Of a stretch of 47,468 bases of DNA, positions 35,808-44,069 are shown in pieces. Source of the stretch: Pseudomonadales bacterium (GTDB lineage: Bacteria > Pseudomonadota > Gammaproteobacteria > Pseudomonadales > Azotimanducaceae). The stretch spans positions 1 through 47,468 of the forward strand of contig SKUB01000125.1 of the NCBI GenBank assembly GCA_007122315.1, in the 5' to 3' direction. The translations under genes and the position numbers were made by a program. Each line of letters opens with the position of its first letter. Positions within the stretch are counted from its first letter, which is position 1. The notes under the pieces were generated by a model. It did not search any database. It saw only the letters and a program-made list of their open reading frames with translations, and had not been told where the DNA came from.

Positions 35808-37031
35808 ATGCCGACCGGAGAACTGCCGAAACTGAAGCTCAAGCCGCGTGAAGACCGCCGGCTGCGTCAGGGCCACCTCTGGATCTACAGCAACGAGGTG
35901 GACATTGCTGCCACGCCGCTGAAAGGGCTCGATGCGGGAGCGGAAGTGCTGGTCTGCGGGTCCGGCGGTAAGCCGCTGGGGCGGGCATTGATGAGCCCGA
36001 ATTCCCTGATCTGCGCCCGCATGGTGTCGCGGGACCCGGAGCAGGGCCTGGATCATGCGCTGGTGGCGGAGCGGCTGCGGGCGGCGCTGGCGCTGCGGGA
36101 GCGGCTCTATCCCGGCACGGGATGCTATCGCCTCTTCTACGGCGAGGCCGATGGTCTGTCCGGAGTCATCATCGATCGCTACGGCGACGTCGTGGTCTGT
36201 CAGCTCAACACGGTGGGCATGGAGCAGCGGCGCGACCTGTTCGTGGATGCGCTGCGTGAGGTGATCGATCCGCGCAGCATCGTGTTCAAGCACGACGCCA
36301 GCATCCGCGATCCCGAGGGCCTCGAGCGCTACGTGGAGGTCGTCGGTGAGCAACCCCCGGAGCTGGTGTCGCTGGTGGAGAACGGGGTGACGTTCCTGGC
36401 GCCCGTGCTGGAAGGCCAGAAAACGGGCTGGTTCTACGATCACCGGGAGAACCGCGCCCGGACCGCGGCGCTGACGCCGGGCGCACGCGTCCTGGACGCC
36501 TTTAGTTATGTCGGCGGCTGGGGACTGCAGGCCCTGGCCTGGGGCGCGGACAGCCTGCTGGCAGTGGACAGTTCGGCCTCTGCCCTCGATGTCCTCGAGC
36601 AGAATGCGTCTGCGCAGGGCGTGGCCGATCGGGTCAGTGTCGAGAAGGGCGATGCGTTCACCACGCTGGAAGCGCTGGCGGATGCGGGCGAGCGCTTCGG
36701 TCTGGTGGTGATCGATCCGCCGGCACTGGTGAAGCGGCGCAAGGATCTCGGCGCCGGGCAGCACGGTTACCAGCGTCTGGCGCGGCTCGGTATGCGCCTG
36801 ACCGACGACGACGGCCTGCTGCTGTTCGCGTCCTGTTCGCTGCATTTCGATCGCGACATGCTGCGCGATACGGTGCGCGCCGCGGCGCGCCACGTGGATA
36901 GGCACGCCCAGCTGCTGGGCATGTGGGGTGTCGGGCCCGATCATCCGCTGCACCCGGCCATTGTGGAGATGGACTATCTCGGTGCAGCCCTGGTGCGGGT
37001 GCGTGCGCCTGGTCGCGGTGGCGTCCTTTAG
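35808..37031 (+). CDS. rlmI: 23S rRNA (cytosine-C5)-methyltransferase RlmI-type
   Basis: A 407-residue SAM-dependent methyltransferase with an N-terminal PUA-like RNA-binding domain (about 8-85). The middle EEHG-type segment and the C-terminal Rossmann domain show VLDAFSYVGGWGL (SAM loop), DPPALVKRRKD and CSLHFDRDML. E. coli RlmI methylates C1962 of 23S rRNA, and the size (396 in E. coli) and motifs match. RlmI-like paralogues exist, so the exact target nucleotide is inferred. The neighbours (DUF255, rppH) do not add information. Confidence 0.85.
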   Translation: MPTGELPKLKLKPREDRRLRQGHLWIYSNEVDIAATPLKGLDAGAEVLVCGSGGKPLGRALMSPNSLICARMVSRDPEQGLDHALVAERLRAALALRERLYPGTGCYRLFYGEADGLSGVIIDRYGDVVVCQLNTVGMEQRRDLFVDALREVIDPRSIVFKHDASIRDPEGLERYVEVVGEQPPELVSLVENGVTFLAPVLEGQKTGWFYDHRENRARTAALTPGARVLDAFSYVGGWGLQALAWGADSLLAVDSSASALDVLEQNASAQGVADRVSVEKGDAFTTLEALADAGERFGLVVIDPPALVKRRKDLGAGQHGYQRLARLGMRLTDDDGLLLFASCSLHFDRDMLRDTVRAAARHVDRHAQLLGMWGVGPDHPLHPAIVEMDYLGAALVRVRAPGRGGVL

Positions 37032-37117
37032 ATCGCTTGGCACGATATGGCGTTTGCCGTAGCGCCGACTCTGGGTGAAGATTGAGCCAGAGATGAGATA
37101 CGCGTAACGGTGCAGCC

Positions 37118-37603
37118 GTGATCGATCGAGACGGCTTCCGCCCGAACGTCGGCATCGTCCTGGCCAACGATCATGGTCAGGTGCTCTGGGCTCGCAGAGT
37201 GGGTGGTCGCGACGCTTGGCAGTTTCCTCAGGGAGGCATCCAGGGGGACGAGACGCCAGAGCAGGCCATGTACCGGGAACTCTGGGAGGAGGTCGGACTG
37301 ACCCCAGAGGCGGTGCAGGTGATGGCTTGCACCCGAGGCTGGTTGCGCTACCGGCTGCCCCGGCGGATGCTCAGACACAACGCGACGCCGAGGTTCGTCG
37401 GCCAGAAGCAGAAGTGGTTCCTGCTGCGCATGCTCGCGCCGGATGAGCGTGTCTGCGTGGCCGCGTCCGAGAAACCGGAGTTCGACTTCTGGCGCTGGGT
37501 GAGCTACTGGTACCCCCTCGGCCAGGTGGTATCGTTCAAACGCGACGTCTATCGACGCGCACTGGTCGAACTGGCAACCCGCCTGCCTGTCAACGGCGCC
37601 TGA
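37118..37603 (+). CDS. rppH: RNA pyrophosphohydrolase
   Basis: A 161-residue Nudix hydrolase that removes pyrophosphate from triphosphate 5' ends of mRNA and opens them to RNase E decay. The Nudix box runs from Gly39 to Leu61 (GGIQGDE...[11 protein letters not shown]), with metal ligands Glu54, Glu57 and Glu58. The N-terminus [15 protein letters not shown] is that of gammaproteobacterial RppH, with GTG as start codon. It is followed 25 bp later by ptsP, the same pair as in E. coli. Confidence 0.95.
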   Translation: MIDRDGFRPNVGIVLANDHGQVLWARRVGGRDAWQFPQGGIQGDETPEQAMYRELWEEVGLTPEAVQVMACTRGWLRYRLPRRMLRHNATPRFVGQKQKWFLLRMLAPDERVCVAASEKPEFDFWRWVSYWYPLGQVVSFKRDVYRRALVELATRLPVNGA

Positions 37604-37628
37604 CCCCTCAATCCATTCGGGACGATTC

Positions 37629-39911
37629 ATGCTCGACACGCTGCGCAGCATCGTGCAAGAGGTCAACGCGGTTCCGGACCTGGAAGCTGCCCTGCGCATC
37701 ATCGTCCGGCGGGTGCGGGACGCCATGGGGACCCAGGTCTGCTCCGTGTACCTGGTGGACCAGAATCACGGCCGCTTCATGTTCATGGCCACTGAGGGTC
37801 TGAACGAAGCGATGGTCGGCCGGCTGTCCCTCGGGCCGGGTGAAGGCCTGGTCGGTCTGGTGGGTCAGCGCGCGGAGCCGATCAATCTGGACGACGCGCC
37901 GGGCCATCCCAACTACTACTACTTCCCGGAGATCGGCGAAGAACCGTTCAACGCCTTCCTCGGCGTTCCCATCATCCACCATCGCCGCGTGCTCGGCGTA
38001 CTGGTGGTGCAGCAGCAGGCGGCCCGCCGCTTCGACGAGAGCGAGGAAGCATTTCTCGTCACCCTGTCCGCGCAACTCGCGGGGGTCATTGCGCACGCAG
38101 AAGCCACTGGTGGCATGGACCATCTCGGCCAGCGGGGTGCCGAGCGCCAGGACGCGCGTTTTGTCGGCGTTCCCGGAGCGCCGGGCGTCGCCATCGGCAC
38201 CGCGGTGCTGATGTTTCCACCCGCGAATCTCGACGCCGTGCCGGACAAGGAGGCCGAGGACGTCACCGTCGAGCTGCTGCTGTTCGAGCGTGCCTTGAAT
38301 GCGGTGCGGGATGACATCGGCTCGCTGCGGGAGAAACTTGCCGACAGCCTCGATCCTCAGGAGCAGGCGCTGTTCGACGCCTACCTGCACATGCTCGATG
38401 ACCGGGCTCTCGGTGGCGAGATCACGGCCCTCATCCGCCAGGGGCAGTGGGCCCAGGGTGCGCTGAAGAAAGTGATTGCCGAGCACGTGGCCCACTTCGA
38501 ATTGATGGAAGACTCCTACCTGCGCGAGCGCGCGGCGGATGTGAAAGAACTCGGTCAGCGGGTGCTCGCCCATTTGCAGGAGGCGGTGCGGCCGAAGAAG
38601 CACTTCCCGGAGAAGACCATCATCATCGGCGAAGAGATCAGCCCGGGCATGCTCGGAGAGGTCCCGGCGGAGCGGCTCGCGGGCATCGTCTCCATGAAGG
38701 GCTCGGGCAACTCCCACATCGCGATTCTCGCCCGTGCCATGGGGGTCACCACGGTGATGGGTGCCGTGGACCTGCCCCTGTCCCAGCTGCAGGGTCGGGA
38801 GCTGATCGTCGACGGCTTCTACGGTCATGTCTACGCCAACCCGACCCGGTCGCTGCGCGAGCACTACGAAGACGTGATGCAGGACGAGCGGCAGTTCTTC
38901 GCCGGTCTGAGTGAGCTGCGTGATGAACCCTGTGTCACCACCGACGGCCATCGCATTGCCCTGTGGGTCAACATCGGTCTCTCGGTGGATGTGGAGCGCT
39001 CTCTCGATCGCGGTGCCGAAGGCGTCGGCCTCTACCGCACCGAGATTCCCTTCATGTCCGCAGACCGCTTCCCCACGGAGGAGGAGCAGCGCGTGATGTA
39101 CCGGGAGTCCATGCTGGCGTTCAACCCGCGGCCGGTGACCATGCGCACCCTCGACATCGGCGGCGACAAGGCCCTGACCTACTTTCCCATCTCCGAGGAG
39201 AACCCCTTCCTCGGCTGGCGCGGCATACGTGTCACCCTGGACCATCCGGAGATCCTGCTGGTGCAGGTGCGGGCGATGATGAAGGCCAGCATCGGCATGA
39301 AGAGCCACCTGCGCATCATGCTGCCCATGATCACCAACCTGTCCGAAGTCATGGAGGCGCTGGGACTGGTGCGCCGGTCCTACGACGAGCTGCTCGAGGA
39401 AGGCCACGACATCCGGCGCCCGGAAGTGGGCGTGATGATCGAGGTTCCCGCCGCGGTCTATCAGGCTCGGCTGATTGCGGAGCAGGTGGATTTCCTGGCG
39501 GTGGGCAGCAACGACCTGACCCAGTACATGCTGGCGGTGGATCGCAACAATCCCAGGGTGGCGGACCTGTATCAGGACCTGCATCCAGCGGTGCTCAGTG
39601 CGATCCGGATGGTGGTGGATTCGTCGAAGGCGGCGGGGAAACCGTCGGGTATCTGCGGCGAGCTGGCAGGGAATCCGGCGGCGGCCGTGCTGCTGATGGG
39701 CATGGGCTTCGACGTGCTGTCGATGAACTCCACCAACCTGCCTAAGGTGAAATGGGTACTCAGGTCCTTCAGTCTGGAGCGGGCCAGGGACCTGGTGGAT
39801 CAGGTTCTGACGATGGAGTCCGCGGATGCCATCGCCGAGTTCATGCACCAGGTGCTGGTGGAGCAGGGGCTGGGTCGTGCGATCCGGCCGGACCCCCGCG
39901 CAGCGGCCTGA
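37629..39911 (+). CDS. ptsP: PtsP, PEP-protein phosphotransferase of the nitrogen PTS (EI-Ntr)
   Basis: A 760-residue protein (E. coli PtsP 748). The N-terminal GAF domain (about 15-155) is the nitrogen-sensing part absent from ordinary enzyme I. The phosphorylated histidine is His363 in KGSGNSHIAILARAMG. The C-terminal PEP-binding barrel has FRTEIPFM-type and SGICGELAGN signatures, including the catalytic Cys. In other bacteria EI-Ntr senses glutamine and phosphorylates NPr and then EIIA-Ntr; those partners are not in this window. The gene order rppH-ptsP-lgt-thyA is as in E. coli, except that the NRDE gene lies between ptsP and lgt. Confidence 0.95.
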   Translation: MLDTLRSIVQEVNAVPDLEAALRIIVRRVRDAMGTQVCSVYLVDQNHGRFMFMATEGLNEAMVGRLSLGPGEGLVGLVGQRAEPINLDDAPGHPNYYYFPEIGEEPFNAFLGVPIIHHRRVLGVLVVQQQAARRFDESEEAFLVTLSAQLAGVIAHAEATGGMDHLGQRGAERQDARFVGVPGAPGVAIGTAVLMFPPANLDAVPDKEAEDVTVELLLFERALNAVRDDIGSLREKLADSLDPQEQALFDAYLHMLDDRALGGEITALIRQGQWAQGALKKVIAEHVAHFELMEDSYLRERAADVKELGQRVLAHLQEAVRPKKHFPEKTIIIGEEISPGMLGEVPAERLAGIVSMKGSGNSHIAILARAMGVTTVMGAVDLPLSQLQGRELIVDGFYGHVYANPTRSLREHYEDVMQDERQFFAGLSELRDEPCVTTDGHRIALWVNIGLSVDVERSLDRGAEGVGLYRTEIPFMSADRFPTEEEQRVMYRESMLAFNPRPVTMRTLDIGGDKALTYFPISEENPFLGWRGIRVTLDHPEILLVQVRAMMKASIGMKSHLRIMLPMITNLSEVMEALGLVRRSYDELLEEGHDIRRPEVGVMIEVPAAVYQARLIAEQVDFLAVGSNDLTQYMLAVDRNNPRVADLYQDLHPAVLSAIRMVVDSSKAAGKPSGICGELAGNPAAAVLLMGMGFDVLSMNSTNLPKVKWVLRSFSLERARDLVDQVLTMESADAIAEFMHQVLVEQGLGRAIRPDPRAAA

Positions 39912-39956
39912 TGGGCGCGCCGATCAGGCATTGAGCCCGGGCGGCGCCGTCCGGCG

Positions 39957-40769
39957 CTACGAAGAGCGGACGGCAGACAGATCCAGCTTCGGCTCGGCGC
40001 TGCTGGCCGTCTCGAAGCTGAAGTCCCGGCGGCCGCTGCGCCGCCCGTTGGATCCGAAAGCCACCTCCGTGAAATCGATCAGGCCATCCCCACGCATCAT
40101 CACGACCGTGCTCGCCCGGGTGCCGTAGGCTTCACCGCGGATGAAGCAGGGCGCGGCCCGGCGCATGCGCTCCGGGTCGAGCCCGGCTGCGCGCAGCTCT
40201 GCATCCGTGGGCGACGTCTCGTCCGCCAGCAGGTCCAGCAGCGGGTCCACGGCGGGATCCGCCTCCGATTCCTCGAACACGGCCAGCGCCGACTTCCCCT
40301 GGCGTACTTTGGGCCAGTTCGTGTCCAGCAGATGGTTGGAGAGGCCATAGGTCCCCGGTGCCAGCTGCCTCGGCTCGGGAATACGGTTGGAGAAGTACCA
40401 CAGCGTCTGCGCGTCACCCACCAGCAGATTGAAGCCCCGATACTCGCTGGCGTGCCGGGCCACCTCCCGCAGGTAGGCTTCGGCGGCGCGGCCTCCGCTC
40501 AGGAAGTCGCTCACCAGGGCACCGCGGGAGCGGGGCGGCAGCGGGTCCGGCGGTTCCTCGGCGAAGTTCGTCACTGCGGCGAAGCGTCCGCGGCGGGACA
40601 CGCCGAGCCAGGTCCCACCGGCTTCCAGGTCGCGTCCCGCCAGCATGTCCGGCTCATCCGACCAGAACGCTGCGGCGGCGGCCGGCCGACCGTGGAACTC
40701 GTCCCGGTTCGCCGCGACGATCAGCGGGAACTCAGGGTGGACCTGGTGGGCGAACAGGATCAGACACAC
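39957..40769 (-). CDS. NRDE (TANGO2-like) family protein
   Basis: A 270-residue protein beginning CLILFAHQVHP and containing the signature NRDE (in VAANRDEFHGRP) that names the family, along with GGTWLGVSRRGRFAAVTNF and TYGLSNHLLDTNWPKV. Mammalian TANGO2 is linked to mitochondrial and heme metabolism; bacterial function is uncertain. The GTG at 40769 encodes the first residue of the family's MC-L pattern; an ATG at 40814 would add fifteen residues, and neither start has a clear ribosome-binding site. It is on the strand opposite to all its neighbours, splitting the ptsP-lgt block. Confidence 0.85.
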   Translation of the reverse strand: MCLILFAHQVHPEFPLIVAANRDEFHGRPAAAAAFWSDEPDMLAGRDLEAGGTWLGVSRRGRFAAVTNFAEEPPDPLPPRSRGALVSDFLSGGRAAEAYLREVARHASEYRGFNLLVGDAQTLWYFSNRIPEPRQLAPGTYGLSNHLLDTNWPKVRQGKSALAVFEESEADPAVDPLLDLLADETSPTDAELRAAGLDPERMRRAAPCFIRGEAYGTRASTVVMMRGDGLIDFTEVAFGSNGRRSGRRDFSFETASSAEPKLDLSAVRSS

Positions 40770-40920
40770 GGAACGCGAACTCGCGGGCTGCGACGGGACG
40801 CGGGAGTCTAGCATTCCGGTGGGTGAAGGCGCCGCGTCTGTGCGTGGGGCCCGGTAAGGGGCATCTGCAAGGCAATCACGAAAAGAGGTTACTGCGAACG
40901 GACGCCGCGGGCCGTCCGGG

Positions 40921-40929
40921 TGCTAGAAT
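40921..40929 (+). promoter_or_regulatory. extended -10 promoter element immediately before lgt
   Basis: TGC-TAGAAT is a strong extended -10. A start 7 bp after it would be at about 40936-40938, at or next to the ATG of lgt (40938), so the lgt mRNA may be leaderless. No ribosome-binding site is present before that ATG, which agrees. No -35 consensus is seen. Confidence 0.6.
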
Positions 40930-40937
40930 CCGCGCCC

Positions 40938-41729
40938 ATGCGTTCCTATCCCGCCATCGATCCGGTCGCCTTCTCACTCGGCCCGATCTCGATCCACTGG
41001 TACGGTCTTGCCTACCTGGCAGCGTTCGCGTTTGCATGGTGGTACGGCACCGTCCGCTGCGCGCGCCCGGACAGCCCGTTCTCCCGGCAGGACGTGGCGG
41101 ATCTCGTGTTCTACGGCGCGCTCGGTGCCATCCTCGGTGGCCGCATCGGCTACGTCCTGTTCTACGGCACGGAACGCCTGCTCGCCGATCCGCTCTACCT
41201 GTTCGCATTCCGCGAAGGTGGCATGTCCTTTCACGGCGGCATGCTCGGGGTGGCCGCGGCGGTGTGGTGGTTCGGGCGCAGGCGGGGCAAATCGCTGTTT
41301 CAGACCCTGGACTTCGTGGTGCCTCTGGTGCCCATCGGCCTCGGCTTCGGCCGCCTCGGCAATTTTGCGAACGCCGAGCTGCCGGGCCGTGTGACGGACG
41401 TGTCCTGGGCGCTGGTCTATCCCGGCGACGTGGTGGCGCGGCATCCGTCGTCGCTGTATCAGGCCTTCACCGAAGGCCTGGTGCTGTTCGCCATCGTGGT
41501 CTGGTATGCCCATCGCCCGCGGCCGACGGGCGCGGTGACCGGCGCCTTTCTGCTGGCCTACGGGACACTGCGCTTCATCACCGAATTCTTCCGTGAGCCG
41601 GATGCCCACCTGGGTTTCGTGGCGCTGGACTGGATGTCCATGGGACAGGTGCTGTCCTTGCCGATGATCCTCGGTGGCGCGGCGCTCATGGCCTGGTCTC
41701 TGCAGCATGGAGCGCGCCGGCATGCGTGA
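40938..41729 (+). CDS. lgt: prolipoprotein diacylglyceryl transferase
   Basis: A 263-residue inner-membrane enzyme with about seven helices that transfers diacylglycerol to the lipobox cysteine of prelipoproteins. The essential residues are visible: His99 in SFHGGMLG and Arg139 in [12 protein letters not shown] (E. coli His103 and Arg143). The ATG at 40938 matches the family N-terminus ([22 protein letters not shown]); a GTG at 40920 would add six residues but lies within the -10 region. It overlaps thyA by 8 bp. Confidence 0.95.
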   Translation: MRSYPAIDPVAFSLGPISIHWYGLAYLAAFAFAWWYGTVRCARPDSPFSRQDVADLVFYGALGAILGGRIGYVLFYGTERLLADPLYLFAFREGGMSFHGGMLGVAAAVWWFGRRRGKSLFQTLDFVVPLVPIGLGFGRLGNFANAELPGRVTDVSWALVYPGDVVARHPSSLYQAFTEGLVLFAIVVWYAHRPRPTGAVTGAFLLAYGTLRFITEFFREPDAHLGFVALDWMSMGQVLSLPMILGGAALMAWSLQHGARRHA

Positions 41730-42516
41730 GTACCTCGACCTCCTGCGTGAGGTCCGTGAGCACGGGGTGTATCGGGAGGATCGCACCGGGACCGGCACCT
41801 ACTCGGTGTTCGGGCGCCAGCTTCGCTTCGACTTGAGCCGCGGCTTTCCGCTGGTCACCACCAAGAAGGTGTTCCTGAAAGGGATCATTCACGAGCTGCT
41901 GTGGTTTCTCTCCGGCAGCACCAACATCCACTATCTGCAGGAGCATGGGGTTCACATCTGGGACGAGTGGGCTGACGGTGAGGGCGAACTCGGCCCGGTG
42001 TACGGCTCCCAGTGGCGCTCCTGGCCGACACCGGATGGTGGTCAGATCGATCAGATCACGGCCGTGCTCGACTCCATCCGCAACAATCCGAATTCGCGCC
42101 GCCACATCGTCAGCGCCTGGAACCCGGCCGAGGTGCACGCCATGGCGCTGCCGCCCTGCCACACGTTGTTCCAGTTCTACGTGGCGGATGGCCGGCTGTC
42201 CTGCCAGCTGTATCAGCGCAGTGCCGATCTGTTCCTCGGCGTCCCGTTCAACATTGCCAGTTACGCGCTGCTGATGCTGATGGTCGCCCAGGTTTCGGGG
42301 CTCGAACCGGGCGATTTCGTCCATACCTTCGGCGATACGCACCTGTATGCGAATCACGTCGAGCAGGCCGATCTGCAGCTGTCTCGTGATCCGCACCCGC
42401 TGCCGCGGATGCACCTCAATCCGGAGATCCGGGACCTGTTCGCGTTCCGCTACGAGGACTTCCGTCTGGAGGGCTATCAGAGCCATCCGGCGATCAAGGC
42501 GCCGATCGCGGTTTGA
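41722..42516 (+). CDS. thyA: thymidylate synthase
   Basis: A 264-residue enzyme, exactly the E. coli length, methylating dUMP to dTMP with 5,10-methylene-THF and leaving dihydrofolate. The catalytic cysteine is Cys146 in [12 protein letters not shown], at the E. coli position. Signatures [20 protein letters not shown] and [20 protein letters not shown] are intact. The ATG at 41722 was chosen over that at 41707 from the family N-terminus (M-EYLDLL) and GGAG 9 nt upstream. It starts inside the end of lgt and is followed 2 bp later by folA, which restores the folate that ThyA oxidises. Confidence 0.97.
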   Translation: MREYLDLLREVREHGVYREDRTGTGTYSVFGRQLRFDLSRGFPLVTTKKVFLKGIIHELLWFLSGSTNIHYLQEHGVHIWDEWADGEGELGPVYGSQWRSWPTPDGGQIDQITAVLDSIRNNPNSRRHIVSAWNPAEVHAMALPPCHTLFQFYVADGRLSCQLYQRSADLFLGVPFNIASYALLMLMVAQVSGLEPGDFVHTFGDTHLYANHVEQADLQLSRDPHPLPRMHLNPEIRDLFAFRYEDFRLEGYQSHPAIKAPIAV

Positions 42517-42518
42517 CC

Positions 42519-43040
42519 ATGGACACAGACAAGCCGATTCGCCTCGCCCTGATCTGGGCCATGGGGGAGAACCGGGTCATCGGCCGCGGCAACACGCTGC
42601 CCTGGCGCCTGCCCGGCGAGATGCAGTACTTCCGTGCCGTCACCTTGGGCAAGCCGGTGATCATGGGCCGCAAGACGTTCGAATCCCTGGCCAAGCCCCT
42701 GCCCGGCAGGACCAACGTCGTGGTCAGCCGCGCGCTGGCGACGGAGCACCCCCGGGTAAAGGTGACCCGGTCCCTGGAAGAGGCGCTGCGGGTGGCGCGG
42801 GCCCAGGCTGCAGTGGATGGGCAGGACGAAGTGTTCGTGATGGGGGGCGCCGAGCTCTACGCCGCAGCGTTGCCGCTGGCGGACCGGCTCTATCTCACCC
42901 TGGTTCACGCTGAACCGGAGGGCGATACCTACTTTCCGGATTTCGACGCAGCGCGCTGGCGGGAGAAACGACGTCTGCGGGTGCCGGCGGATGCGGACAA
43001 TATCCACGACTTCAGCCTGATTCTGCTCGAGCGATCCTGA
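42519..43040 (+). CDS. folA: dihydrofolate reductase
   Basis: A 173-residue enzyme reducing dihydrofolate with NADPH. Recognisable are GENRVIGRGNTLPWRLPGEMQYF, GKPVIMGRKTFESL and VMGGAELYAAALPLADRLYLT. The substrate-protonating acid, Asp27 in E. coli, is Glu34 here (LPGEM), as in vertebrate and some bacterial enzymes. Starts at ATG 42519, 2 bp after thyA, so the pair is coexpressed. A large hairpin follows immediately after the stop. Confidence 0.95.
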   Translation: MDTDKPIRLALIWAMGENRVIGRGNTLPWRLPGEMQYFRAVTLGKPVIMGRKTFESLAKPLPGRTNVVVSRALATEHPRVKVTRSLEEALRVARAQAAVDGQDEVFVMGGAELYAAALPLADRLYLTLVHAEPEGDTYFPDFDAARWREKRRLRVPADADNIHDFSLILLERS

Positions 43041-43041
43041 C

Positions 43042-43098
43042 AAGGAGGCTCCGAACTGGATTCGCCCCGCTCTGGCGAACCCAGTTCGGAGCCTCCTT
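43042..43098. terminator. 57-nt near-perfect hairpin after folA
   Basis: AAGGAGGCTCCGAACTGG (43042-43059) is perfectly complementary to 43081-43098 (18 bp). Inside, TTCGCC (43061-43066) pairs with GGCGAA (43074-43079) around a 7-nt loop, with one A/C mismatch. It begins 1 bp after the folA stop, so a terminator role is likely, though there is no T-run. Its arms also carry AAGGAGG and CCTCCTT, equal to Shine-Dalgarno and anti-Shine-Dalgarno sequence. Confidence 0.6.
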
Positions 43099-43116
43099 CG
43101 CTCTCTTGCGATTTCG

Positions 43117-43146
43117 TTGTGATTCTGCTTTAGGTCGTGCTAATCT
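43117..43146 (+). promoter_or_regulatory. cold-shock gene promoter, extended -10
   Basis: TTGTGA (43117-43122), an 18-bp spacer and TAATCT (43141-43146), the latter preceded by TG at 43138-43139 as an extended -10 (TGC-TAATCT). The expected start is near 43153, leaving a leader of about 147 nt, close to the 159 nt of E. coli cspA mRNA. Confidence 0.65.
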
Positions 43147-43152
43147 GAAGGC

Positions 43153-43299
43153 CGATTCAAGGTGGTCCGGGCTTCCGGATCCCTGCCGGGAACCGCATCA
43201 ACCCCCCTCCGAGAGTCGCTTCAACCACCGAGTCGTACAGGCGCGGTGAATTTCAACGTCGACGCAAGTCGGCGATTTATAGTGAGATTGAGATACAAC
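43153..43299 (+). promoter_or_regulatory. long 5' leader of the cold-shock gene
   Basis: About 147 nt lie between the predicted start and the ATG, with no other gene. In cspA-type genes such leaders refold with temperature and control mRNA stability and translation; that role is inferred here from length and context. Start-proximal sequence is A-rich (GAGATACAACATG), and no strong ribosome-binding site is present. No fold was computed. Confidence 0.45.
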
Positions 43300-43509
43300 A
43301 TGGCAGACCAGATCGAAGGCATCGTCAAGTGGTTCAATGACGAGAAAGGGTTCGGCTTCATCCAGCGTGAAGGCGACAAGGACGTATTCGTCCATCACTC
43401 CGCCATCAATGGCACGGGCCGCAAGACCCTGCACGAAGGCCAGCGCGTCATGATGAATGTGACGCAGGGCCAGAAGGGCCCCCAGGCCGAGAACGTCAAC
43501 CCGCTGTGA
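43300..43509 (+). CDS. cold-shock domain protein, CspA family
   Basis: A 69-residue single cold-shock domain that binds single-stranded RNA or DNA. RNP1 is KGFGFI (16-21) and RNP2 is VFVHHS (29-34), with the usual [16 protein letters not shown] opening and the [19 protein letters not shown] ending. The family has many paralogues (cspA to cspI), so a letter is not assigned. The long leader and own promoter suggest it is regulated after transcription. A stem-loop follows. Confidence 0.95.
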   Translation: MADQIEGIVKWFNDEKGFGFIQREGDKDVFVHHSAINGTGRKTLHEGQRVMMNVTQGQKGPQAENVNPL

Positions 43510-43517
43510 CGTCCTTC

Positions 43518-43543
43518 GCGAGCGGCGCGTAAGCGCCGCTCGC
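43518..43543 (+). terminator. terminator hairpin after the cold-shock gene
   Basis: GCGAGCGGCGC (43518-43528) pairs perfectly with GCGCCGCTCGC (43533-43543) around the 4-nt loop GTAA, 8 bp after the stop; the downstream sequence is ACTTCCTCC, with few T. The 11-bp GC-rich stem and position support termination. Confidence 0.8.
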
Positions 43544-43624
43544 ACTTCCTCCGCAGTCCCGCTTCGCCCCACCACGCGTTGTCGTATACCCTTGTGCCTG
43601 TCGAGGCCCAAGGAGCGCGAGCCT

Positions 43625-43993
43625 ATGCATGATCATGCCCGTATCGTTCGAGAGTTCATCGCGGCCTGGTCCCGGCTCGATGCCGATGAGCTCGCCGAGT
43701 ATTTCACCGACGACGGCGTCTACCACAACATGCCCCTGCAGGCCGTAGGTGGCCGCGACAACGTCCGCGCCATGATCAAGGGTTTCATTGCGTCCTGGAC
43801 GGAAACCGAGTGGGAGATCCGCTCGTTGCTCGCATCCGGTGACACCGTGATCGTCGAGCGCATCGATCGCATCCGCAGCAGCGCCGGAAACGTCGACCTC
43901 CCCTGCGTGGGGGTGTTCGAAATGGAAGATGGCCGCATCCGCGAATGGCGCGATTACTTTGACCTGAACACCTACGCCAAGGCCATGAGCTGA
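43625..43993 (+). CDS. limonene-1,2-epoxide hydrolase family (SnoaL-like fold) protein
   Basis: A 122-residue single-domain alpha+beta barrel protein. Residues equivalent to the active site of limonene-epoxide hydrolase are all present: Tyr33 and Asn35 (VYHNMP), Arg79-x-Asp81 (VERID) and Asp110 in EWRDYFD. Such enzymes add water to an epoxide ring in one step. The substrate is unknown and no terpene genes lie near. AAGGAG is about 10 nt upstream of the ATG. It appears monocistronic, between the cold-shock gene and the peptidase lipoprotein gene. Confidence 0.83.
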   Translation: MHDHARIVREFIAAWSRLDADELAEYFTDDGVYHNMPLQAVGGRDNVRAMIKGFIASWTETEWEIRSLLASGDTVIVERIDRIRSSAGNVDLPCVGVFEMEDGRIREWRDYFDLNTYAKAMS

Positions 43994-44069
43994 TGCCCCA
44001 AGGTCTGCCGGCGAGGCCGTCAGGCCGACCTCTGTCCTCCATCCTGTGCCTGCTGTCAGGAGTCCGACT

